Shown: piece by piece, positions 20,215-27,807 of the stretch | Position numbering within the stretch: position 1 is the first letter of the stretch | Layout of the letters: each line of letters opens with the position of its first letter | Origin: Cupriavidus sp. WGlv3 | GTDB lineage: Bacteria > Pseudomonadota > Gammaproteobacteria > Burkholderiales > Burkholderiaceae | Direction: 5' to 3' | Assembly (NCBI RefSeq): GCF_023952475.1 | Contig: NZ_JALHRX010000021.1 | Span: forward strand, 28,456 to 92,455 | Length of the DNA stretch: 64,000 nt | Notes under the pieces: model-generated | What the model saw: the letters and a program-made list of their open reading frames with translations, nothing else | What the model was told of the DNA's origin: nothing | Database searches by the model: none | Program-made: the position numbers and the translations under genes

Positions 20215-21104
20215 GCCGTGTGTTCACGTGGCTCGGCATCGGCCTGCTGACCGTGCTGGGCAAGCTGCCCTACCCATTCGTCGCGCGCTTCGGCGAGGCG
20301 CTGGGCAGCCTGCTGTACCGGATCCCCAGCGAGCGGCGCAAGGTAGTGCAGGCCAACCTGCGCCTGTGTTTCCCCGACCGCACCGAGGCCGAGATCGACG
20401 CGCTGTCGCGGCAGAGCTTCCGCCTGCTGTTCCGCAGCTTTGCCGAGCGCGGCATCTTCTGGACCGGCAGTGAGGCGCAGATGCGCCGCTGGGTGCAGAT
20501 CGACGACCAGGCCGGGCTGGTCGAGCTCGACGGCACGCCGCACATCCTCGTGACGCTGCACCTGGCGGGCGTGGAAGCCGGCGCGATCCGGCTCACCATC
20601 CACCTGCGCGAGCGTGTCGGCCGCTCCGGCGCATCGCTCTATACCAGGCAGAAGAACGCGCTGTTCGACGGCTTCCTCAAGCAGGCGCGCGGGCGCTTCG
20701 GTGCCAACATGATCTCGCGCAACGACAGCGCGCGCGACATCCTGCGCTGCCTGAAGAAGGGCGAGGCGCTGCAGCTGATCGCCGACATGGACTTCGGCGA
20801 GCGCGACTCGGAGTTCGTGCCCTTCTTCGGCGTGCAGGCGCTGACGCTGACCTCGGTCTCGCGGCTGGCGCGCCTGACCGGCGCCAGGGTGGTGCCGATC
20901 TACACCGAGATGCTGCCCGACTACCAGGGCTATGTGCTGCGCGTGCTGCCGGCGTGGGAGCACTACCCCGGCGCGAGCGTGACCGACGACACGCGCCGCA
21001 TGAATGCCTTTTTCGAGGACTGCATCCGTCCACGCGTGCCTGAGTACTATTGGGTGCACAAACGCTTCAAGCACCGCCTGCCGGGCGAGCCCGAGATCTA
21101 CTGA
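20211..21104 (+). CDS. LpxL/HtrB-type lipid A acyltransferase (second copy)
   Basis: This 297-residue paralogue of the preceding gene has the same plan: N-terminal membrane helix (WLGIGLLTVLGKLPYPFVA), RRKVVQANLRLCFPDRTEAEID, catalytic HX4E in TLHLAGVEAG, substrate motif DMDFGERDSEFVPFFG and C-terminal EYYWVHKRFKHR. The two copies differ clearly (HLGCFE versus HLAGVE) and probably add different acyl chains or act at different positions, as LpxL and LpxM do. Cotranscribed with the first copy; dapF follows after 57 bases. Confidence 0.88.
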   Translation: MSRVFTWLGIGLLTVLGKLPYPFVARFGEALGSLLYRIPSERRKVVQANLRLCFPDRTEAEIDALSRQSFRLLFRSFAERGIFWTGSEAQMRRWVQIDDQAGLVELDGTPHILVTLHLAGVEAGAIRLTIHLRERVGRSGASLYTRQKNALFDGFLKQARGRFGANMISRNDSARDILRCLKKGEALQLIADMDFGERDSEFVPFFGVQALTLTSVSRLARLTGARVVPIYTEMLPDYQGYVLRVLPAWEHYPGASVTDDTRRMNAFFEDCIRPRVPEYYWVHKRFKHRLPGEPEIY

Positions 21105-21161
21105 GCGCTACGAAGCGAAGTGCGCCGGCACGTCCGGCGTCGCGCCGCTACAATCCCCACC

Positions 21162-22028
21162 ATGAAACTCAAGTTCACCAAGATGCATGGCGCCGGCAAC
21201 GACTTTGTCGTGCTCGACGGCATCCACCAGCAGATCGACCTGACCCCGGCCCAGTGGCGCGCGCTGGCCAGCCGGCATTTCGGCGTGGGCGCGGACCAGA
21301 TCCTGATCGTCGAGAAGCCGACGCGCCCGGACGTCGATTTCCGCTACCGCATCGTCAATGCCGACGGCAGCGAGGTCGAGCACTGCGGCAATGGCGCGCG
21401 CTGCTTCGTGCGCTTTGTCACCGAGCAGGGCATGACCAACAAGCGTTCGGTGCGCGTCGAGGTGATGAACGGCGTGATCACGCTGACGCTGCAGGACGAT
21501 GGCCAGGTCACGGTCGACATGGGCGCGCCCGAGCTGGAACCGGCGCGCGTGCCGTTCCTCGCCCAGGGCCTGCCCACGCGTACCGAGGGCGCCGACACGC
21601 TGTACGGCCTCGAGGTCAACGGCCGCACCGAATGGATCTCGGCGGTGTCGATGGGCAATCCGCACGCGGTGCAGGTGGTGGACGACGTCGAGAACTTCCC
21701 GGTGCTGCAGGACGGCCCGGTGATCGAGCACCACCCGGCCTTCCCCAACCGCGTCAACGCCGGCTTCATGCAGGTGGTTGACCGCCACGCCATCCGCCTG
21801 CGCGTCTACGAGCGCGGCGCCGGCGAGACCCTGGCCTGCGGCACCGGCGCCTGCGCGGCGGTGGTGGCCGGCATCCGGCGCGGCCTGCTGGATTCGCCGG
21901 TGCGGGTCCACACCCATGGCGGCGAGCTGACCATTGCCTGGGACGGCGACGCCGAACCGGTGCGCATGACCGGCCCGGCCACCACTGTGTTCGAAGGCAG
22001 CATTGACCTGGCGGCCCTGCCGGCCTGA
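21162..22028 (+). CDS. dapF: Diaminopimelate epimerase
   Basis: DapF converts LL-DAP to meso-DAP for lysine and peptidoglycan. The 288-residue protein starts MKLKFTKMHGAGNDFVV. The first catalytic Cys is in EHCGNGARCF and the second in ETLACGTGACAAV; VSMGNPHAV lies between. Both cysteines needed for the two-base racemisation are present. The ATG at 21162 is chosen because the fold starts there. A strong terminator follows directly. It probably shares a transcript with the acyltransferases, an arrangement common in Burkholderiales. Confidence 0.96.
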   Translation: MKLKFTKMHGAGNDFVVLDGIHQQIDLTPAQWRALASRHFGVGADQILIVEKPTRPDVDFRYRIVNADGSEVEHCGNGARCFVRFVTEQGMTNKRSVRVEVMNGVITLTLQDDGQVTVDMGAPELEPARVPFLAQGLPTRTEGADTLYGLEVNGRTEWISAVSMGNPHAVQVVDDVENFPVLQDGPVIEHHPAFPNRVNAGFMQVVDRHAIRLRVYERGAGETLACGTGACAAVVAGIRRGLLDSPVRVHTHGGELTIAWDGDAEPVRMTGPATTVFEGSIDLAALPA

Positions 22029-22033
22029 CCATA

Positions 22034-22053
22034 GGGGCTGCGCGCCCCTTTTT
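22034..22053 (+). terminator. Intrinsic terminator after dapF
   Basis: GGGGC (22034-22038), a 5-base loop and GCCCC (22044-22048), followed by TTTTT, begins 6 bases after the dapF stop. Confidence 0.85.
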
Positions 22054-22124
22054 CCCTCCCCTGCAGCGCAGTCCCCGGGGCGCCCGATTCCCTGATCCCG
22101 CAGATCATCGCGAATGGAGCGCCC

Positions 22125-22934
22125 ATGCCGCTGGACGATTTCCGCATCACCTCTGGCAAGCGATTCCGCCTTGCCGACTTCGAGCCGGGCAGCAAGCCGC
22201 TGTCATGCGGCAAGAAAGAGGAAGACCTGGCCCGCATCATCGAGTTGAGCAACGCCCTCGACGCGCAGCAGGACATCTTCTATGCCGAGCACCGCCGCAA
22301 GCTGCTGGTGGTGCTGCAGGGCATGGACACCAGCGGCAAGGACGGCACCGTGCGCGGCGTGTTCCGCAGCTTCGATCCGCTGGGCATCCGCGTGGTGGGT
22401 TTCAAGGCGCCGTCGCCCGAGGAGCTGGCGCGCGACTACCTGTGGCGCATCCACCAGCAGGTGCCGAAGGCGGGCGAGATCGTGGTCTTCAACCGCAGCC
22501 ACTACGAAGACGTGCTGGTCACGCGCGTGCATGACTGGATCGACGCCGCCGAATGCGAGCGGCGCTTGCGCCAGATCCGCGAATTCGAGTCGATGCTGAC
22601 CGAGACCGGCACCACCATCATCAAGTGCTTCCTGCACATTTCGCGCGACGAGCAGAAGTCGCGGCTCGAAGCGCGGCTGGCAGACCCGCAGAAGCACTGG
22701 AAATTCGACACCAACGACCTCGCCGAGCGCAAGCACTGGACGGCATACATGGATGCTTACGAGGCCGCCATCAAGGCGACAAGCACGCCGGAATGCCCGT
22801 GGTACGTGGTGCCGGCCGACTCCAAGACACACCGCAACCTGATGGTGGCCGAGATCCTGACCAAGGTCTTCGAGGACCTGAAGCCGGCGTATCCGCCGGC
22901 GCGGCCGGAACTGGCAAAGCTCAAGGTCGACTGA
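22125..22934 (+). CDS. Polyphosphate kinase 2 family protein
   Basis: The 269-residue protein is a single PPK2 domain. Walker A is LQGMDTSGKDGTVRG (about residues 64-78), Walker B lies in IVVFNRSHYEDVLVTRVH, and the lid module includes FLHISRDEQKSRLEARL. These enzymes use polyphosphate to phosphorylate nucleotides (AMP, ADP or both). Length and the FKAPSPEELARDYLWR segment resemble the class II/III (AMP-accepting) forms more than class I, but class assignment needs a tree. It has its own upstream region behind the dapF terminator. Confidence 0.9.
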   Translation: MPLDDFRITSGKRFRLADFEPGSKPLSCGKKEEDLARIIELSNALDAQQDIFYAEHRRKLLVVLQGMDTSGKDGTVRGVFRSFDPLGIRVVGFKAPSPEELARDYLWRIHQQVPKAGEIVVFNRSHYEDVLVTRVHDWIDAAECERRLRQIREFESMLTETGTTIIKCFLHISRDEQKSRLEARLADPQKHWKFDTNDLAERKHWTAYMDAYEAAIKATSTPECPWYVVPADSKTHRNLMVAEILTKVFEDLKPAYPPARPELAKLKVD

Positions 22935-22956
22935 GTTCGGCGCGCACCGGGCGCGC

Positions 22957-24312
22957 TCAGCCCCCGTTGCCGCGATGCACGTCGTGCGTGACGAACGGGT
23001 GCTCGCGGCTCGGCATGGCCAGCCAATGCGGATGGCGCAGGGTCTGGCGGATATCTTCGAGCCCGCTGGTCCAGTGCTCGTGCATGGTCAGCGGGCCGAA
23101 CTGATAATCCTTGGCCAGGTTCTCGAACGACTTGTCGCGGTAGATCAGCTGGATCACGTTGCGGCGCGCATCGCACGACTGCTCCGCGGCACGGCGGTAC
23201 CAGTCGTTGTCGCGCTTGGACTGCGGCACCAGCGCCATCACCTCGTTGAGCATGCGGCGCAGGTTCTGCTGCTCGCGCATATAGTCGGTGATGGCCCGGG
23301 TGCGGCTGGAATACTGGATGTCCTTCTGGCGCTCGGCCACGTCGATCAGGTCGTGCGGCAGCTTGCCGCGCGCGCTCCACAGGTCGACCTGGAAGATCAG
23401 CGCATCGCGCCGCGGCTGCGCGGTCAACACCTCGGCCAGCGGCGTGTTCGAGACCAGCCCGCCGTCCCAGTAGTATTCGCCATCGATCTCCACCGCCGGG
23501 AACCCCGGCGGCAGCGCGCCCGAGGCCATGAAATGCTCGGCGCAGAGTTTGTCGCGGGTATTGTCGAAGTAGGCAAAGTTGCCGGTGCGGACATTGACCG
23601 CGCCCACCGAGACCCGCATCAGGTCGGGGCGATGGTTGATCAGGTCGAAGTCGGCAAAGCGCTCCAGCGTGGCCTTCAGCGGCTTGGTGTCGTAGAAGCT
23701 GGCATGGGTCGGGTCCGAGTAGCGCGACATCAGCGCCGGCCAACTGCGCGGCTGGAAGAAGCCGCGCTGGCCCTCCAGCATGGCGCGCGCCGCGTGCAGG
23801 CCGTCGAACCAGATCCGCATCGGCTCGGGCCAGCTCGCCGCTTCGTCGGCGAACCAGGTGTAGGACAGGCTGGGCAGCCACGGCTGCGCGCAGATGTGCT
23901 CCCAGAACGCCCGCAACTGCTCGACCCGGCGCTGCGGCGGATTGCCGGCGATGATGGCCGCGTTCAACGCACCGATCGAAATGCCGGCGACCCAGTTGGG
24001 ATAGATGCCGCCATCGGCCAGGCCCTGGTACACGCCGGCCTGGTAGGCGCCCAGCGCGCCGCCGCCCTGCAGCACCAATGCGCGCACGGCATAGGCCTCG
24101 TGCGCGGGCCGGTCGGGCGCCTTGGCCGCCTTGCGCACCGGCTTGCGCGGCCGCACCTGGGCGCCGCGCTCGGCCAGCGAATCGCCGTTGGCGGCGGACT
24201 CCGCCGTTGGGGACGGCGTTGCCGCCTGCCGCACTGCCCGTTCCTGCCGCTCCTTTGCCGCCACGCCGCGCTCCCTCCCAGTCTGAAAGTCAGCCGTGTG
24301 CCTACCGGCCAC
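22957..24312 (-). CDS. Patatin-like phospholipase (with DUF3734-type C-terminus)
   Basis: The 451-residue protein starts with about 75 charged, low-complexity residues, then the patatin domain: oxyanion loop LVLQGGGALGAYQAG, nucleophile elbow GISIGALNAA and the dyad Asp in WDGGLVSNTPLAEV. The C-terminal third (PHDLIDVAERQKDIQYSSRTR onwards) is a helical extension seen in bacterial DUF3734-containing patatins linked to polyhydroxyalkanoate and lipid metabolism. No signal peptide. The true start may be further in, since the N-terminal residues are not conserved. Converges with PPK2. Confidence 0.85.
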   Translation of the reverse strand: MAGRHTADFQTGRERGVAAKERQERAVRQAATPSPTAESAANGDSLAERGAQVRPRKPVRKAAKAPDRPAHEAYAVRALVLQGGGALGAYQAGVYQGLADGGIYPNWVAGISIGALNAAIIAGNPPQRRVEQLRAFWEHICAQPWLPSLSYTWFADEAASWPEPMRIWFDGLHAARAMLEGQRGFFQPRSWPALMSRYSDPTHASFYDTKPLKATLERFADFDLINHRPDLMRVSVGAVNVRTGNFAYFDNTRDKLCAEHFMASGALPPGFPAVEIDGEYYWDGGLVSNTPLAEVLTAQPRRDALIFQVDLWSARGKLPHDLIDVAERQKDIQYSSRTRAITDYMREQQNLRRMLNEVMALVPQSKRDNDWYRRAAEQSCDARRNVIQLIYRDKSFENLAKDYQFGPLTMHEHWTSGLEDIRQTLRHPHWLAMPSREHPFVTHDVHRGNGG

Positions 24313-24354
24313 GCCCCGGGCGCTGGCTGCCAGCGCCCGGCCTCTGCAACGGTT

Positions 24355-25050
24355 TCAGACGCCGTAGCGCTGACGATAGGCCGCCACGGCCTCGCGCGAG
24401 GCGCCCAGCGCCGGGTCCTGCGAGGCATCGAGATAGGCCAGCAGGTCCTTCAGGCTGGCGATGGCGATCACCGGGATGCCGAATTCGCGCTGCACGTCCT
24501 GCACCGCAGAATGGGTGCCGACCTGCTCGGCGGTGCCGCTCTTTTCCATGCGGTCCAGCGCGATCAGCACTGCGGCGGGCTCGGCGCCGGCTGCGCGAAT
24601 CAGGTTGACCGACTCGCGTACCGAGGTGCCGGCGGAGATCACGTCGTCGACGATCACCACCTTGCCCTGCAGCTTGGCCCCGACCAGCGTGCCGCCTTCG
24701 CCGTGGTCCTTGGCTTCCTTGCGGTTGTAGGCGAAGCCGACATCACGTCCCATGCCGGCCAGCGCCACCGCGGTCGCCGACGCCAGGGTGATGCCCTTGT
24801 ACGCCGGCCCGAACAGCACGTCGAACTGCACGCCAGAGGCCAGCAGGGTTTTCGCATAGAATTGCGCCACCTGGCCCAGCATGCCGCCCTGGTTGAACAG
24901 GCCGGCATTGAAGAAGTAAGGCGACTTGCGGCCGGCCTTGGTGACGAACTCGCCGAACGACAGCACGCCTGCGTCGAGCGCAAAGCGGATAAAGGTCTGG
25001 CTGAGATCAGTACCGGCTGTCGCCGCGGGCGGATTCTGCTGCGTCATCAT
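24355..25050 (-). CDS. pyrE: Orotate phosphoribosyltransferase
   Basis: PyrE makes OMP from orotate and PRPP. The 231-residue protein has SPYFFNAG (orotate loop), LFGPAYKGITLAS, AYNRKEAKDHGEGG (flexible catalytic loop with Lys/His) and the PRPP motif VVIVDDVISAGTSVRE. Two adjacent ATG codons (25050 and 25047) are possible starts. Only 27 bases separate it from the divergent exonuclease III gene, so each promoter must lie within or next to the other gene's start. Confidence 0.96.
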   Translation of the reverse strand: MMTQQNPPAATAGTDLSQTFIRFALDAGVLSFGEFVTKAGRKSPYFFNAGLFNQGGMLGQVAQFYAKTLLASGVQFDVLFGPAYKGITLASATAVALAGMGRDVGFAYNRKEAKDHGEGGTLVGAKLQGKVVIVDDVISAGTSVRESVNLIRAAGAEPAAVLIALDRMEKSGTAEQVGTHSAVQDVQREFGIPVIAIASLKDLLAYLDASQDPALGASREAVAAYRQRYGV

Positions 25051-25077
25051 TTCTCTCTGAATTCAAAATTTCCCCGA

Positions 25078-25854
25078 ATGTTACGGATTATCAGCGCCAA
25101 CCTCAACGGCATCCGCTCCGCGTCGAAGAAGGGCTTTTTCGACTGGATGGGCAAACAGGACGCAGACATGGTCTGTGTGCAGGAACTGAAGGCGCAGTCC
25201 GCCGACATGACGGAAGCGTTCCTGGCGCCACACGGCTACCACGGCTTTTTTCATTACGCCGAGAAGAAGGGCTATAGCGGCGTCGGACTCTACACGCGCC
25301 ACAAGCCCGAGCGGGTCATCACCGGCTTCGGCAACGCTGAATTCGACAGCGAGGGCCGCTATGTGGAAGTGCAGTACCCGCACCTGGCGGTCATTTCCGT
25401 GTACGTGCCGTCCGGCTCGAGCGGCGAGGAGCGCCAGCTGGCCAAGTTTCGCTTCATGGAAGCATTCCTGCCGCACCTGCTGCAACTGAAGGCCAGCGGC
25501 CGCGAAATCGTGCTGTGCGGCGACGTCAACATCGCGCACAAGGAAATCGACATCAAGAACTGGAAGGGCAACCTGAAAAATTCAGGGTTCTTGCCGGAGG
25601 AGCGGGCCTGGATCGGCGAGCTGTTCGACGTGCACGGCTATGTCGACGTGTTCCGCAAGCTGGATCCGCGGCCGGACCAGTACACGTGGTGGAGCAACCG
25701 CGGCCAGGCCTACGCCAAGAACGTCGGCTGGCGCATCGACTACCACCTCGCCACGCCGAAGATCGCCGACACCGCGCAGCTGTGCTCGATCTACAAGGAC
25801 GAGAAGTTCAGCGACCACGCGCCGCTGTCGATCGACTATAACTTTCCGCTCTGA
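25078..25854 (+). CDS. xthA: Exodeoxyribonuclease III
   Basis: The 258-residue enzyme is an ExoIII/AP endonuclease. It has IISANLNGIRSA (metal-site Asn), VCVQELKAQ (metal-binding Glu), GYSGVGLYTR, the LCGDVNIAHKEID catalytic Asp/Asn, VGWRIDYHLAT and SDHAPLSIDY (catalytic Asp-His). It acts in base-excision repair as a 3'-5' exonuclease and AP endonuclease. The ATG at 25078 is certain from the conserved N-terminus, although the frame stays open for more than 2 kb upstream through antisense of pyrE and the patatin gene. Confidence 0.95.
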   Translation: MLRIISANLNGIRSASKKGFFDWMGKQDADMVCVQELKAQSADMTEAFLAPHGYHGFFHYAEKKGYSGVGLYTRHKPERVITGFGNAEFDSEGRYVEVQYPHLAVISVYVPSGSSGEERQLAKFRFMEAFLPHLLQLKASGREIVLCGDVNIAHKEIDIKNWKGNLKNSGFLPEERAWIGELFDVHGYVDVFRKLDPRPDQYTWWSNRGQAYAKNVGWRIDYHLATPKIADTAQLCSIYKDEKFSDHAPLSIDYNFPL

Positions 25855-25885
25855 CAGCGGGCGCATCGGGCCGGTTCAGGCCGAT

Positions 25886-26284
25886 TCAGGCCGCCCGGAT
25901 CTCTTCCAGCAGTTCCGGGTGGCGGTCCAGCAGCCGCAGCAGCTTCACCAGCGCCAGTGGTGGCTTGGTCCGCCCGGTTTCGTACCGCGAGAACGCATTG
26001 ACGCCACCGCCGAAGATTTCGGCGGCCTCGCGCTGGTCCAGGCGCAGCTTCTTGCGGACTTCGGTGATATAGGCCGGGTCGACGAGGGCGGCGTTGACCT
26101 GCCGGTTGAAAGCCAGCATCGCCTCGCTCACCCAGTCGCTGTCACGGGGCAGCACGCCCTCGCCGCACTTGGGGCACCATTGGCCGGACACATTCGGGAT
26201 CACCGTGGTCTCACCGCGGTACGTATAGGGCACGTCGCGCGTTCCCGCCACCAGTTCCGCGCCACCGCACTCGGGACATTTCAT
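25886..26284 (-). CDS. mqsA: MqsA-family antitoxin
   Basis: The 132-residue protein has the two-part MqsA plan. The N-terminal zinc domain has CPEC (Cys3, Cys6) and CPKC (Cys37, Cys40). The C-terminal XRE-type helix-turn-helix (about residues 70-125) includes LDQREAAEIFGGGVNAFSRYETGRTKPP, where the Asn-x-x-x-x-Arg helix reads DNA in the E. coli protein. MqsA binds and neutralises MqsR and represses the operon. It follows mqsR by 32 bases on the same strand, the toxin-first order typical of this system. Confidence 0.93.
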   Translation of the reverse strand: MKCPECGGAELVAGTRDVPYTYRGETTVIPNVSGQWCPKCGEGVLPRDSDWVSEAMLAFNRQVNAALVDPAYITEVRKKLRLDQREAAEIFGGGVNAFSRYETGRTKPPLALVKLLRLLDRHPELLEEIRAA

Positions 26285-26316
26285 CTTGCTTCCTCCAGCT
26301 GTTCGCCTCGGTGCAG

Positions 26317-26613
26317 TTACCTTGGCTTGAAGGAAACGACCAGTACGTCGTTGGGGACGGTGAGCTTCACATACAGCGCACCATGCGGCGTGATGGGCCG
26401 GTAGACGTCCTGCCAGATCCGATCGTCCTCGTATGTTGTCATGCTCTTGTAAAAGTCCGCTGGCTGGAGGCGGGCCAGGATGTCGCGCACCCCGCTCCTG
26501 CCCAGACCCATCATCGACGCGTGGGAATACGCGGCATACGTCATTTCCATCTTGCCCGCCAGCAACAGAGCCTTCACATCCCGCAGCTTGTAATGCGCGG
26601 TTCCCTTCTCCAT
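26317..26613 (-). CDS. mqsR: MqsR-family toxin (GCU-specific mRNA interferase)
   Basis: The 98-residue RelE-fold toxin aligns over its whole length with E. coli MqsR: it begins MEKGTAHYKLRDVKALLLAG, has the diagnostic core DFYKSMTTYEDDRIWQDVYRP and ends VLVVSFKPR. The catalytic Lys, Tyr and Arg region (KSMTTY, and the Gln-Asp-Val-Tyr-Arg run) is intact, so the toxin looks functional. E. coli MqsR cuts mRNA at GCU. It is the first gene of the pair. A palindrome resembling the E. coli mqsRA operator lies 8 bases before its ATG. Confidence 0.94.
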   Translation of the reverse strand: MEKGTAHYKLRDVKALLLAGKMEMTYAAYSHASMMGLGRSGVRDILARLQPADFYKSMTTYEDDRIWQDVYRPITPHGALYVKLTVPNDVLVVSFKPR

Positions 26614-26620
26614 GAAAACT

Positions 26621-26661
26621 AACCTACTTGGTTAAAACCCGCAAGCCGCGAACTGTGCCAA
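26621..26661 (-). promoter_or_regulatory. mqsRA promoter and putative MqsA operator
   Basis: On the minus strand, TTGGCA (26656-26661) and TTTTAA (26632-26637) are spaced 18 bases apart. Overlapping and following the -10 box is AACCAAGTAGGTT (26621-26633), an inverted repeat (AACC...GGTT) like the AACCT...AGGTT palindromes bound by E. coli MqsA. Binding there would block RNA polymerase, fitting autorepression. Confidence 0.65.
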
Positions 26662-26784
26662 AGCGCAGGACTCCAATTGGTACAAACCCCTGCGACAGGC
26701 CCCCATCCCCGTTACAATGCGGGTTCGCCCCTGCGCCCGGCAGGAGAGGTTTCGCATTCCCGCATTTCAAAGAGCGAGTCAGCC

Positions 26785-27732
26785 ATGGTTTTCAAAGTGT
26801 TCGTCGATGGTCAGGAAGGCACCACCGGTCTCCGGCTGCTTGACTATCTTTCCGGTCGTGCCGACGTGGAACTGCTGCGCATTGCCGAAGACAAGCGCAA
26901 GGACCCGGCCGAACGAGCACGCTTCCTGAACGCCGCCGACGTCGCCTTCCTGTGCCTGCCCGACGTGGCCTCGCGCGAGGCGGTGTCGCTGGTGACCAGC
27001 CCGGACACCTGCGTGATCGACGCCAGCACGGCGTTTCGCACCGCCGACAACTGGGCCTACGGCCTGCCCGAACTCGCGCGCGGCCAGCGCGACAAGATCC
27101 GCGCCAGCAAGCGCATCGCGGTGCCGGGCTGCCACGCAAGCGCCTTCGTGCTGGCGGTGCGCCCGCTGGTGGATGCCGGCGTGCTGCCGGCCGACTACCC
27201 GCTGTCGGCGTTCTCGCTGACCGGCTACAGCGGCGGCGGCAAGTCGATGATTGCGGAGTTCGAAGCCGGCGGTAACGCGAAGCTGAACAGCCCGCGCCCC
27301 TACGCGCTGGGCCTGGAGCACAAGCACCTGCCGGAAATGCGCGTGCAGGCCGGCCTGACCCAGGCGCCGATCTTCAACCCCATCGTCGGCAATTTCCTCA
27401 AGGGCCTGGCGGTGACGGTGCCGGTGTTCGCCGAGCGCCTGGCGCGCAAGGTCAGCCCCGAGCAGATCGTCGAGATCTATCGCCAGCACTATGAAGGCGA
27501 GCAGTTCGTGCGCGTGATGCCGTACAACAGCGCCGACAACCTCGACGGCGGTTTCTTCGACGTGCAGGCCAACAACGACACCAACCGCGTCGACCTGTTC
27601 GTGTTCGGCAATGCCGAGCGCCTGAACCTGGTGGCGCGCCTGGACAACCTGGGCAAGGGCGCGGCCGGCGCGGCGGTGCAATGCATGAACGTGCATGTGG
27701 GCGCCGACGAGGCCAGCGGACTGCGGGCCTGA
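26785..27732 (+). CDS. argC: N-acetyl-gamma-glutamyl-phosphate reductase (type 2)
   Basis: ArgC reduces N-acetylglutamyl phosphate in arginine synthesis, one step after ArgB (encoded at 40 kb in this window). The 315-residue protein is the short type 2 form, starting MVFKVFVDGQEGTTGLRLLDYL. The catalytic Cys lies in RIAVPGCHASAF and a later GYSGGGKSMI loop binds substrate. The ATG at 26785 is supported by AGCGAG spacing and by family length; upstream in-frame codons are unconserved. A bidirectional terminator follows. Confidence 0.95.
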   Translation: MVFKVFVDGQEGTTGLRLLDYLSGRADVELLRIAEDKRKDPAERARFLNAADVAFLCLPDVASREAVSLVTSPDTCVIDASTAFRTADNWAYGLPELARGQRDKIRASKRIAVPGCHASAFVLAVRPLVDAGVLPADYPLSAFSLTGYSGGGKSMIAEFEAGGNAKLNSPRPYALGLEHKHLPEMRVQAGLTQAPIFNPIVGNFLKGLAVTVPVFAERLARKVSPEQIVEIYRQHYEGEQFVRVMPYNSADNLDGGFFDVQANNDTNRVDLFVFGNAERLNLVARLDNLGKGAAGAAVQCMNVHVGADEASGLRA

Positions 27733-27753
27733 AGCCAGCCGTTCCCGCACGTC

Positions 27754-27786
27754 AAAAAAGCCGGCACTTGAACTGCCGGCTTTTTT
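27754..27786. terminator. Bidirectional terminator between argC and the S8 peptidase gene
   Basis: AAAAAAGCCGGCA and TGCCGGCTTTTTT flank a 7-base loop. T-runs on both strands serve the convergent argC (+) and peptidase (-) genes. Confidence 0.9.
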
Positions 27787-27807
27787 GTTGCACGTTGCTG
27801 CCGCGTC

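Noticed and set aside
22975..25077. Long open frame running into exonuclease III in the same frame
   Set aside because: The part before 25078 is antisense to the patatin and pyrE genes. The conserved ExoIII N-terminus begins at 25078, so there is no fusion.
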